Of a stretch of 64,000 bases of DNA, positions 22,947-34,500 are shown in pieces. Where the stretch lies: positions 27,696,984 through 27,760,983 of the forward strand of contig NC_092564.1 in NCBI RefSeq assembly GCF_037975245.1, given 5' to 3'. Origin of the DNA: Apostichopus japonicus (Eukaryota > Echinodermata > Holothuroidea > Aspidochirotida > Stichopodidae). The position numbers and the translations under genes were made by a program. Numbering within the stretch: position 1 is the stretch's first letter; each line of letters opens with the position of its first letter. The notes below the pieces were generated by a model. It saw only the letters and a program-made list of their open reading frames with translations, had not been told where the DNA came from and ran no database searches.

Positions 22947-22985
22947 TGACGTCAGACACGATGACGTGTGGTATTTATACGTCAC
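22947..22985 (-). promoter_or_regulatory. TATA box with three CRE/ATF-like sites upstream of the Ctr-like gene
   Basis: Read on the minus strand, GTGACGTA (22978-22985) runs into GTATAAATAC (22971-22980), followed by CACGTCA (22962-22968) and the full palindromic CRE TGACGTCA (22947-22954). A TATA box at this place predicts transcription start near 22945, about 190 nt before Met 22757. CREB/ATF control is inference from motif matches. Confidence 0.55.
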
Positions 22986-23930
22986 CGCTTTTGAACGGTC
23001 CTCGAGTGTGCACGTTTCTAAGCATCTGTAGGATTGAGGTATAACGGTTGAGAATTTAACATCAGGTACTTTGACATATGGGAAATTTTCAAAAGAACCA
23101 CTGGCACAATTTCTGACTTGAGGTAATCGAAGTAGCTTTTCTTAAACAAACGGGACAGCGGTGACGAAATTAACCAAGGGCGTTGATAGGGGGATTTCAA
23201 AATGTAGGGCGTCATGTGACCTCAGAAACAACACCAATTACGCAGGTGTATTTCGCCAAGACGGTACACCATTTTGAGGGTGCAGGCGAAGCTTGTTTGG
23301 GTTCAAATGTTTCTTAGTATCTTAATGTTCCTCGTTAAATAAAACATACTGTGTGAGAACTGAGGGCGGCAGATGGTTTTTGATGTCTTGAATATAATTT
23401 TATCCATATTCTAGTATTGAAATGAGTTAGACATTCCACAACAGCACAACTGACTATAACTGCTTAAAAGATTGTAAAATGGCGAAGCTTATTCAGTAGT
23501 CAGCAAAGTAATGGCCCGTCTAGTGTTGAAATAGAAGAATCTCGTTCAATTTTGTTTTTAATTGGTCTAATTAATGACGCGTACATGATAAATTCATGTC
23601 CTTGTTACTTACTGCTCAAATAATTCCACCGGTTGCGACATTTCTCGAGGCAGAGCAAAACAAACAGCGGTTACGTTATCGAGTTTACAAACGTCGTCGT
23701 TGTCGAAGGTCGCGGAGTATGTTGAATTCAGTACTGCGAGTTCTTGCCTGTAATCAAGTTTTATATCAAAAAAAGAGTTACCCTTCTGAGCTCAAATATT
23801 AATGACTAAATTTATAACATCATTTTAAGTCCTTACCAAACACAATCTCTCCATTCCTTTTCTGAACCTTTTCTTCTTCCGATGAGTTTCACTTTTATTC
23901 CTCCTGTATAACCGTTTTCTTCTACATTAG

Positions 23931-24038
23931 AGCCCAGAGTATTATGAAGCTTTAAGCAGAATCGACATTGCTGATGGGAAGGAAGCATACAATATTACAT
24001 CAACTATAGAATTGAAAGATGACTTAACGCATGTCTAA
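23931..24038 (+). CDS. Candidate terminal exon, acidic tail ending in a PDZ-ligand-like TxV
   Basis: A good acceptor (TTTTCTTCTACATTAG) precedes a 35-codon open frame containing EYYEALSRIDIADGKEAY and ending LTHV then TAA. Composition looks coding. It resembles the cytoplasmic end of a receptor, with a YY pair and a class I PDZ-ligand ending (THV). No partner exon was identified with confidence, and an alternative acceptor lies 7 bp further in. It could be chance. Confidence 0.25.
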   Translation, partial: SPEYYEALSRIDIADGKEAYNITSTIELKDDLTHV

Positions 24039-24390
24039 ATATAATTATTAGGTAATAACGATCGTTAGTGTCGGTGCCCACTTCAGCAGATCTATGGACC
24101 CCTTATATCGGCTTGGGCCCATGACATGCTTTCATCTACACGTGTGCGATGTGAAATTTAGTATACATACTTAGACTTGCTTAGGTTATACCGATAGTGT
24201 TACTAGCCTAATTGGATAAATGTTTCCCTAATTTACGATTCACTGGAGTATACATTATGTGAAAGACGGTCACCATGACAATCTAAACAATAGGATTAAA
24301 AAATGCCTCATTTAAAAGAGAATAAAATAATAACGCCGATGATCCAAACTTGTCTCTAATCGTTTTTGTACCTTTCCTGTATTAGGCTAC

Positions 24391-24499
<109 letters not shown>

Positions 24500-24550
24500 A
24501 CCTTTTTTTAATTGAAACTGAAATCAATGAGAGGCACAATATAGACCTAC

Positions 24551-24730
24551 CCTGTCATAATTTGTCTTTGTAACATGAAGAAGTAACGAAATGATAAGCA
24601 GACAGAGAACACCGCCAGCAACTGGTAACGCAAACAAATAAAATACATTCCAAGCGGAGGTTAAAGGTGTGCAGCCGATAATATTTCCATATGTAAGTGA
24701 AACCGAGTTGATACTGGTAGTCCAATCCAT
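24551..24730 (-). CDS. Candidate first exon of a single-pass membrane protein
   Basis: On the minus strand, ATG at 24730-24728 opens 60 codons ending at a strong donor AGG|GTAGGT (exon end 24551, phase 0). The translation has a short polar start followed by a hydrophobic segment ([20 protein letters not shown]) and a basic stop-transfer end (HVTKTNYDR). It looks like a coding exon with a TM helix, but no downstream exon was found. A (TA)n array begins about 50 bp after the donor. Confidence 0.3.
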
Positions 24731-25723
24731 GACACCTAAAAACCACGATGTCTTGAACCTTGTGACTCTTGTACAGTAATGTTAGTATGTTTGCTTTTTT
24801 TGTTTGGTTCGTTTGAAAGTAAACCATGTCCAAACATCACAATGAATCATTTGGATCTCTCAAATGTATCTAAGGACGCTATGAAACGATGCGCACATGT
24901 TATCTGTGGTTGCGCGTCAGGGCACTCTCGGTATATATACGGCTCTGATGCGCGTTTTTTAATATCGAATCAACGCGTGCTTTGTTGTTTGTGTCGTCAT
25001 AAAGTTTGATATACTGTTTTTGTCAACGAATTTGCATAGTCTCGAAGGCGTTGGATTGATAACTCCTATACGAACTTCTTGTAGACATACATGGGAAGCT
25101 ATAGTAAACGCGCGCGTCTGCAGACGTACATTTTTGACGATATGATTTCTTGCAACGCTTATGTATACATCATTCTATGGTATACACTTAATGATGAAGC
25201 CAACCTGCGTGTATACGCGCGGGTATATTCATTTGACCTGGCTGTTAGTTTCATGAAAATGTTTTGCGGTATTCCTAAGATGGCGACCATCGGCTTATAT
25301 ATAAATCTGGACCGACAATTAGCAGACGCACCAAAACACATGTACCAGCCATTGAGGGTCATGTGACGTTGTCCCTTGTAGCACCCAACTCTTACAGTAC
25401 TCAGAGTGCGCACATATAGGTTACATCTAGAGATATGCTAAACAAATAAAGTACAATGTACCTAATAGGGTGGGTCCCAACAACGGGTGTCAGAAGTGGG
25501 ATGGTGAGTAAGACGTTCGGTTAAGACACGTAACACCAGAGATGACATGTCAGATGGTATTCGGTTCCTTGTATTATTGTAGTATCACAGGAGAAAAACA
25601 GCTTCAGTCCAACGCTATCAGTACAGCCACGACCGTTCTCATAGACATGGATCCACGTCGGACAAAGCCAAGGACCACCAACTTCTAAAGGAACATTCCT
25701 TCTACTCTTCGCATGAACAAGAC

Positions 25724-25761
25724 AGTGATATATATATATATATATATATATTCATCACTAT
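25724..25761. repeat. Short (TA)n tract inside a small inverted repeat
   Basis: About 12 TA units are flanked by AGTGATA on the left and ATTCATCACT on the right, giving a small cruciform-prone sequence. Confidence 0.8.
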
Positions 25762-26210
25762 CTCGGAGGTTCATCGAATAAGTCACATACTGTTAACGAT
25801 TTACACAGCCACATGCTTCTCACAAGAAAGAGTACCACGCTACTTGGGACGTTGCATCAGCCTAATCTAGATGTACTGGCTGAGTAATATTCTTAAGATA
25901 TGCATGTTTCATGCATTACATTACAATATAGTCAATTACGTGTTTTGGTCAGGCAACTGATTAAATTAAAAATACACATAAATGAAGAAGTTGTTCAATT
26001 AAGTAAATAAAGTGGAATCCTATGAAGACTTGGGAATACATTTTCTTACAACATCACTATAAGGAGGTTGTGATGAGGCTGTATACTCTTACTTGAGCTA
26101 AACCCAAGCAATGTGAATCCAAGTGGGGTCCACCACTCAGTTGGGACAATTTTTTCTATACTGTAATTTCATGTCCCGCTTTCAGAGCACTCGTGGTGTC
26201 AGTATGAGCA

Positions 26211-26340
26211 GTATGAATATCATGTTCCTATCAGGCAAAGGTTAGGAACTGTTTATACTGTCAATACGAATGCTTTGAAGCATGATATGGGAGGACAGTT
26301 TAGAGAGGTATTAGCATTAGAAAGGTGTCCCAACTGGCTG
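26211..26340 (+). repeat. Dispersed repeat, copy 2 (copy 1 at 7545-7680)
   Basis: This is a direct, diverged copy of 7545-7680, sharing GTATGAATAT, AAGGTTAGGA, TTTGAAGCATGATAT and GGTATTAGCAT. The two copies lie in unrelated flanks, so it is a dispersed element fragment. Confidence 0.75.
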
Positions 26341-26831
26341 GGTCTACATGAAATAGAACGAATATTTACAAATTAATGGACAACCAGTCATTGTGGCAAA
26401 CCGGTGCCATATACAGGCCACTACATTTATTTTAGATATCACAATTTCGCCTTCTTTTCGAAAAAGTAACTTGTTCTATCCAAATTTCAACATTTTGCAT
26501 AGAGTAAAACATACACGCAAAAAAATGGAGTGTTGAATTTGAGCACTTTCCAGGTGTAACCGTTCACCCTACACCTGAAGGGTTACTCTGACCCTGAGTA
26601 GGGTTACATAATTCATGTAGCGTGTATTTTTTACACCTGCAGAAAGTGTACTTTCAGTTCGAGCATTCCGATTGGTCGAACCTCCCATCAGCTGGATTCT
26701 TAGTGCAAGTTAAGTGTTTAAACCACTGACAACATTTATCGTTACTAAATGTACTATAGTAACCACGGCCATATATACGTGCAAGCCACATAACGTTACG
26801 TATTCAGTGTGCGGTAACGAGCTACAATGGC

Positions 26832-28110
26832 ATGGAAAATGACGTTATAGGAGACTGGGGCCTGGAAGAATTGATTGAAACATTCGGAGGTATGTTTTGA
26901 TATTACGTAAGTGAACGTGAAAAGAACGAGATATGCTTAGAGACCCACGACTAAGTTGGGTAGACGAATGCATTTGAATCGCTTGCGTTACGTAGACCTA
27001 ACGTTAAAGTCATACGATAAGTTAATATAATAGGCTAGGTGCTGTTTGTCATAGTCAACTCATAATTGTCAACGAATCTGTGTTACCTACATACAAGTAA
27101 AATTTAACGGAATTGCCTACGGACGGACGGAGGACTTTTGTCTAGGCCTTTTATGTAACCTAGTGCATTCTATTCCTTTTGGGCGTTAACCGTAACTTCG
27201 TATACCCTGCGAGTCACTTTTTTAAGTAGTAGTAGTACTAGTAGGATATACTTACTACTTTTTACTATTTCAAGGCAATGCATTTTTAATAGCATCGGGC
27301 ATGGGCCTATAGTTACGCTGGTACTATGCTTACTAAGGGATAAACATATTTTCATGTAATGCAATATATAATTACTACTAATTTCCATTTTAGCTTGTAA
27401 GTTGTAGCAAGTAGGCCGAAGTTGATGTGGATCGGTGATACTTTTAGACCTAGGCCCAACTATAATTTAGCGATATTATGGAAGTGATCTAGCTGTTATA
27501 GTTCATAGCCATCTACACAATCGCATGCAATGGGAGTGAGCATTGTTTCAAGCATTGTTAACATGATGCATTGGTTGTAAAAGTTGCCTACATTGTCTGA
27601 TGAAAGTTTAATGCAAGTTCCTGTTTTGACAAGGAATCACTATAGGCCATCTGGCTTTCTAGTTTCAAACGTGCTTGAAGAAGACAACCACAACTGATTA
27701 AATTGTGTGCCATTTTCTTTAGGAATGTCAATGTTTTGTGAGGGGTACATGTAAATAACTGCTTATGCTCCAAGAGTGTTTTAACACAACTTCATTATGA
27801 TGGGAATTTCCTTTTCTTTTCTTTGTTACTTAGGTAGCATCAACTTGGAATTCTATTTGCAAAAGATTTTAGAAAGACCTCAGCAATATGTGTTACTTCT
27901 TGGAGGAAGCAAAATACATCCTCAGCAGTCATTTGTGATCATCGAGAGACATGCCCTACCCGAGAGGACATTTATGAAGCCATTGATGTTGCTTCAAATC
28001 ATTCTACGGTGTTAAATCTGAATTATACCAAATTGCAAGTTTCGGTGCCTGGGAATTTTTCCAAAAAGTTGTCAACCAGTTGCCTGGTGGTGTGAAGTGC
28101 AACCAGATTC
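26832..28110 (+). pseudogene. Decayed SAM-domain-type multicopy gene inside the TIR element
   Basis: Exon 1 (ATG 26832 to 26889, donor GTATGT) encodes an N-terminus with GDWGLEELIETFG, which resembles the start of SAM domains in the multicopy SAMD3-like proteins of fish and invertebrates. Exon 2 starts at 27834 after TTACTTAG, joins in phase, and encodes YVLLLGGSK, then SFVIIERHALPE. Reading then needs one frame change to give EDIYEAIDVA, and another to give WEFFQKVVNQLPGG near 28050-28090. In the frame as it stands translation stops at 28013-28015. Most of the SAM domain is also missing between the exons. I infer a broken copy; the family call rests on my memory of similar proteins. Confidence 0.5.
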
Positions 28111-28125
28111 GAGATTTTTATGCTT

Positions 28126-28500
28126 ACCGTGCCAACAAAAAAGACAAAGTAACTGCAGTTTAGCAGTTGTCATAGACAGCACTCCACGTTTCCTCATCTC
28201 ACGGATCAGAATGTATGTAAAGTTGTTGCTTATTTGGAATTGTCTTTGGGAAGAGTTGTTTCTTTATGTTTAATTTGGAATACCAAAGGTACGAGCCAAC
28301 AACAAAGACAAAGTAACTGCAGTGTAGCAGTCATCAGAGACAGTAATCTACGTTTTCTCATCCCACGGATCAGCATATATCTAAAGTTGTTGCATATTTG
28401 AAATTGACTTTGGGAAGAATTGTTTCTTTGTGTTTAATCCGGAATACCAGAATACATGCGCAAACAATAAAGACCAAGTAACTGAACTGTAGCAATTGAA
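28126..28500. repeat. Tandem repeat, about 162-bp unit, 2.3 copies
   Basis: Units begin near 28126, 28290 and 28452. Each carries an AAGTAACTGCAGT-like word (AAGTAACTGAACTGT in the third, partial copy), followed in the first two by CACGGATCAG, AAAGTTGTTGC and GGAATACCA. They lie inside the TIR element, just after the decayed gene. Confidence 0.85.
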
Positions 28501-29335
28501 AATGTTGGCACTTTTGAGTTGACTTCATTCCACAAGACAGTACTTTTTATAGCCTAAATTGTTTATTTTACATTTAATGGGATATAATATATGGACCTCT
28601 GGAATAGGAAGGTAGCAGGGTGTTTAATTGCTGAAAATCGCACATTCTGAATTGTTTGTGTTGTCATTGCTTTTTGCTCTCTCTTAAATGTACCTCTCTG
28701 CTGTGAGCGATTCAAACATGCATCCATATATTGTTTACCTAATTACTAGGTAATAATTAACCTAAAACCTGTATAAAATATTTACTAAATGGGTGCTATG
28801 TAAACTTCTCTGGCAAAATTTTACATAACAGTATTGTATTTGCGTTACATAATAAACATGTAAAACTGTACAAACCAGCAGTTAAGTCATATTTAATTAA
28901 ATGTTTTAGTGTTCTTATTTCACATGAAAATTAAGTATAAGTTTACTTAACCTGTGTATCACGTTTTTTGAGTGTAAGTGTTATATTTATGGGATTTGGG
29001 GTTTGCAATTTCACGTGCAAGTGTCAATTGAACATCAGTAAGGTTTTGGCTATATTCAACACGCAAAAAGTGTAAGAATAGCCAGACATGTGGTGTTACT
29101 ACAGCGCTCCCATCAACTGAGTAATAAACACCTTTGAAGAGCTAAATTTAGGGGACTGGGTGTGACAATGACACCTGCAAGTGTTGATAAATTCAACACC
29201 AGCGAGGTGCTAGATTTTCAACACTCGGAAAGTGTAAAATTAGCAAGGAGGGTGTTGTCCCTGTACGAGCTAGGCTGAAGTGTTTGATATGACACTTATC
29301 GATTACTTTTCAACACTTTATTTTTTTGAGTGTAT

Positions 29336-31573
29336 GAGCACAACCAAACCTTTAAAGCTATGCCTAATTATTGACCTAGCTTATAGTAGGCCTGTCTTGC
29401 TCCCCCCATCCCTTACCTTTCCCTCTCCCACCTATGAAGAAATCCTGTGCATGTCACCAGACAATTATTGTCAACTTCTCGGTGACGATGTTAGCATGTT
29501 ATAAAGCTAAGCTATCAATCGTACTTGATGCGCGCTTCCTATAATTATTATACTGCTGAATATGAAAGTTTATATTGTCCATCAGTTAAATTTGGTCAAA
29601 TTTATTTAAAGTCCAGACATGAGACAATAAACAAGACTACTGGAAAAATTGTAAAAGAGCAATATCTTTGTTTTTCTGATATAATTAACTTAGTAAAAGA
29701 TCGAACATGTAAAAGAATAATTCAAACCGAAAACAAAATCTGCTGATAATATGATATCATATATGATAATGATGAAACTGGGAAAACATTGCACCAGATC
29801 GCATCTAAGGACCTTCAATTGTCCAAAATTTCTCAAAGACCTTTCTTAGACCCCTCCCCCATATCAATCGCAAAATTTGCCCCCCCCCCTTGCAAATTCC
29901 TGGCTATGTCGCTGTACTCGTGCAATTTCTAGTGACCGATCTGCTATGTGTTAAAGGAGGCTTTTCTATATTGGTTTTCCATAGATGAAATTTTGTGCAA
30001 CATTATGGGTAGGTTCTGAAGTGAATTTATTCACGAGAAGGTTGAATTGTCAAATTCTGAACAAATAATGGGCTTAAGAACTTGAAAAATTTGGCTGACG
30101 TGTCTTGTGGGCCGCGACGTAGAATCACCTACAAAAGCAATGATCCACAGGATATGGGACGCGGACGAACATGATGTGTGACTGGTAATAATCTGCAAAA
30201 GGTTATGTATGGAAAAAAATATATTGGGAAATACTTGGTTCTTCAGGCAAAAGTGCACACCTGGTTGGTCATTTTCAAGCCCGAAAAGTGCCATATCTGG
30301 TGATCTGGGGGTTACCAAAACCAGACATTTTCTGGTACGTTGCCCGCCAACCGATGGTGGCGTTCCGCTTAGAAAATCCTGCATACGCGCCTGTTTTAGA
30401 TTAGTTTCCATAACAACTCCCTGGTTTTCTCTGACGGTAGATTCCGATAGAATTTCTAACACCATAAGCCAACGAGTTATCACAGAGAAGGGAATTTCCC
30501 CACCTGCATGCAGCCGGATGGATTACGTCATGTCATGCAGACAGTCGATACCTATTTGTAAAACGGAAACTGATTGATATTTGCTTCTTGATCTTGAATA
30601 TTCGCATTATGCCATGATATAAAACGGAAACACATTGCCAAATAATTCAAAAGAATATCATATTCTATAATTAAGTATACTTTGTCATTTGTAGAGTGGA
30701 AATTCATAAAAATGAATTGGCCTAGGCTTATGCCATCTCGCTTGCACACTCGAACCGATAATGTGGCCTACGTCGCGATCTGTTTTTTCTTCGCCAGTAC
30801 ATGTACAACACTAGCTAAGGTATCGCTCAGTTGATACATACGACGATATGCGACTCATAAATCATCCAGCAAGCTAGTCTCTACTCGACAGTGAAGATAA
30901 TTATTACATATTGGTTTCATTTTTGCTGTTAACTACTGAAGCTCTCAACTGAAGAGAATATACACCGTGTCACGTTCTGACAACAGGTTCCTTCCGAAGG
31001 CCTAACGCTACCAGTACCAGCCTATTACTATAGCCTTCCTATTTCAATAGAACTTATTGTGCTGTAAGTGCGACAATATATACCTAGCCTAAAAGTAGTA
31101 GAAGTTAAAATAGGCCATAGCGTATGGGTTTAATGAACGACTAGCCTATTTTGTGTTAGAACTATTATATGAATGAAGAAAGGCCTGACGGGCAACCTTG
31201 GCAGTCATTCTCATCGAACATTTACAAAAAACCTTGAACTTATTTGAAAAATTCAAGTATATTCTCAGTCTCTCCTACAAGATGTTCAATGCAATCAATA
31301 AATCCTACAATGTAAGTTCAAGATGCCTCATGTAATTTATGATGGATAATGTGACAAATACTAGGTGGGACTTTGTGGCAACTGAATCATGGTGTTGGTG
31401 GCATGAACTGACATAAAGTTCTTGTTGTCTAGAAATCACCAAGCAGGTACCTGGGAGCAAATTTGTGGATGATTCCTATAACCAACTTAAAGTTTGTCTG
31501 TTCTAAAGTCTTCTAAGAATCATTAATATATTTTTAGATTCATACCTTTGTCTTTTTCATTACATGTTTGAGA
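29336..31573. other. Spacer upstream of the first UBE2Z gene
   Basis: No gene is supported. A MITE-like fragment with GACCCCTCCCCCATATCA and a C run ends near 29915 (CCTGGCTATGTCGCTG). The open frames around 30030-30580 on both strands appear to be read-through of a GC-rich dispersed repeat rather than genes. The promoter and any 5' UTR exon of the UBE2Z gene should lie in the last part but show no TATA box that I trust. Confidence 0.5.
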
Positions 31574-34500
31574 ATGGCACATGCTAGTACCTCGAAAAGT
31601 GTTGGTGGTACCAGCCAAAGTTTTACCACAGGTAACGCAAGCAGCCAACTGTTTGCTACTGCTCTATCTGACCTTCAAACTTTGGCCCCGTGGGATCCTC
31701 AAAAAAGTGAAGACTGGAACCAGCAGACAGTTGAAAGAGCTTCATTACTAAGAATTAAAAGGTAAAAGTGTTGTTCATTTTACTTCATCCCCAATTTGCG
31801 GTTTTTGGAGCTACAGTATTAACCCATCAGTCTGTCCAATATGGATTGTGCTCAGATTGCTCATATTTCAGATCGCCAGCCTGCTTCACAGGCATTGCAC
31901 TCGTGCTCATTTACTGATCTTCATCAGTACGATAAGCATTTTACTGCGCTAGTTTTACCTAATCAATGGTTCAAGAAGGATAGCGATCTTGCTAATGTAC
32001 CCGATTGTCAGCTAAATGAAGCGTTGCACTGCTGCTTTATTTATTTACCCAATCACTGGTTAAAAATAGATGATGCTGTTATATATTTACCTGATCACAT
32101 CTGTTTGAAAAGCAGTGCTTATTTAACTGACCGATGGTTGAATATACCTAATGTAACACAGATGTAGTCAACCGTCGGAGAGCACGGGTATTGGGACAAA
32201 AAAATGATAACAGCCTTATCCTGTCCCTCTTCCCTATTCTCTTGTACATTGGCATAGCCAGAGGGGCAGGGATAAGAGGGGGGCAAAACTTTTACCCACA
32301 TAAATATTCGGGGACGTAACTAGGATGACTAAGAAAGACATTGGTAATAGAAAAATAAGTATAGATATGATATATATGATCTGGATAGGCTACTGGTTGA
32401 CTAGCACAGCATGATCTGCTTCTCAAATGGTCTTCCTCATTAGCCATACTGTGCATCAAACGAGATTTGTTCTTACAGATCAACTTTGTTGCAGTCATTT
32501 ACAAATGCATCTAGTCAATGATCTGTGCATCATATGGCACTGGTTTGTTGCCTTGAAAGGGTGTGAATACTCGCACACAAAGAAACGTCTCATGTCAATA
32601 ATCTGACCTAGTTTCGACTGAGGTGTAACAGAAGTATTAGACACCACCATCGATCCCAGAAGATACACACACTTGTACCGTCGGTAATTAGACACTAGTG
32701 TACAGTCACTACATGCAGCTTCGGCCAATACCCACAACACAGTGTACATAGTAGCGATGGACATCTCAGCAGGGAGTTGTTAAATGGAACTCCCTGATCT
32801 CAGGTCCAGATAAAAGATAACAAGGTATGACGTTTCCTTACTGTCTGCATTTTCTAGCAATAAGAAAAAAAATTCACTCGCAAGCAACAAAAAGTTAACT
32901 TTTCACAGGGCGGCACCCGGTTTGGGGCAAGTCTTCAATGCCTTTAAGAAAAACACAACGTCTACATTTGGCTTCCTGAGATATGAGATACCTGTGTTAT
33001 ACCTATACGTACAAATATGTATCTGGGACACCTCTCCCTCTTAGAACCCTCCCCCATTGACCCTGCCCCAGAACGGAGGTGCCTGATTCCACAGAATGTC
33101 TTTCACATTAGTTTATAACAGTTGTCATTTCTCCCATATGGGTTTTCTCTCTTTATTTTATTGTTTGAATTATTATATTTTCAGGGATATTATGAACATT
33201 TATAGTGACCCTCCACCTGGTATGTGTGTTGTCCCTGAGGAGGATATAACAAAGGTAGGCCACAAACTGTAAGCAAAATATATTTTCATCAGCTTTCTGT
33301 ATTCAGTAGGACTTATTGCAGAACAAGACATTTAAATATGTTTTGCAATTCATCAGTTATAAGAGTGTCATAGCCAAGCTGTCCAAGACTAGTGTAGTTG
33401 TCAGCTGGGCAAGGGGTGGGGAGGAATGGTGCAAAAATATGAAGTCATTGATGTAAAGTAACACTAACACTGAAGCAAGTACATAATTTGATTCTGTAAA
33501 TGTCAAGATCAATTGGCTAGGAAAATTTTTAAAGTTTTTAAACGTTACCAATACATTGGTCTATTTCTGAATTAAAAGGAAAAGCTGTCTGGCCCATTAT
33601 CTGTTTATTATACAAGTCCATTACTTTGGGTTTCCTGGAAAACCAATGGAGAGCTATTAATACTCTCTCAATAGTGGTTTATCGAAGCGTCTGCACACCC
33701 TCTTCGCTCTCGGATGTCTTCCCATTGAATTGCTTGAGAAAACCCAGTATCAGAAGATCTCAGACAGAAGCCAAAGACGTAGGCAAAATTAGACCGCATC
33801 GCATACTTAATTTTCTTTTTGTATTTCTGTATTTTGTATTTGTATAACTTGGTAAGCGTCTGCACCCCAAAAGCCTATCATCTAAAGTCTGAGCAGTGAA
33901 TTTCTTCTACAGTTATTTAAATTTTCATATCAAATTTATTTATTTCTAGTTTCCCAATTTATAATTGATTTATCAATATTTAATTGATGTGAAAGAAATT
34001 TGAAAATCTTTCTGGCTAGATATTTTGCAAAATACTTGCTCCACATATCTTGCTTTCCTGTGGACTCAAATCTGTCAGTCAATAGAAGATAGACTTATGG
34101 CAGGTAAACTAAACCATGTTGGCTCAAAGTTAAGCTTGTCTGTCCCGTTCTCAGCACTCTAAAGACAAGCTATGACCACTGCAGCAATTATAAGCTAACC
34201 TTGAGTCTTTTTGAGGCTAAGCTTAATTCTGTTCTCCCCAATATGTGGATCTGCAGTATATTAACTTTTTTGACAGTGATTTCCAATGTATCTTTTTTGG
34301 AATATTCTCATGTTTTGTATGGAATTTACCTTCCTTGTGGTTTAGTAGTCATTTGTATGTTCTATTTTCTTTTGTCAATTTTTACGTTTTCATTTACGCT
34401 GTTTATAATTTCATTGCAAGCATGTATTTACCCTTTCTGGGATACAATAAAGTTTCAATTAATCAATCAATCAATGAACCAATCAATCAATCTTTCTCTG

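Larger units (their letters stand above)
26511..29335 (+). mobile_element. 2.8-kb element with terminal inverted repeats carrying a SAM-type gene
   Basis: The left end (from 26511) reads ATACACGCAAAAAAATGG then AGTGTTGAA. The reverse complement of the right end (from 29335) reads ATACACTCAAAAAAATAA then AGTGTTGAA, so the two match at 24 of 27 positions. Both subterminal regions repeat the words GTGTTGAA, CAACAC and AAAGTGTA, as expected for transposase-binding arrays. Inside lie a decayed gene (26832-28110) and a 162-bp tandem repeat (28126-28500). No transposase is visible. A target duplication beyond AT or TA could not be defined, so superfamily is unknown. Confidence 0.65.

Noticed and set aside
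22758-22985. N-terminal 76 codons of the long minus-strand frame
   Set aside because: They overlap a TATA box and CRE sites, and the first hydrophobic signal starts after Met 22757; kept out of the CDS.
25091-25413. Overlapping open frames on both strands (84-91 codons)
   Set aside because: Mirror frames with no family resemblance or splice context; probably chance in CG-containing sequence.
29525-29746. 73-codon plus frame with KSRHETINKTTGKIVKEQY
   Set aside because: Composition is mildly coding-like, but there is no splice support, homology or start context; could be a transposon remnant.
30031-30577. 150-codon minus and 122-codon plus frames
   Set aside because: They overlap as mirror frames across what looks like a GC-rich dispersed repeat; not a gene.
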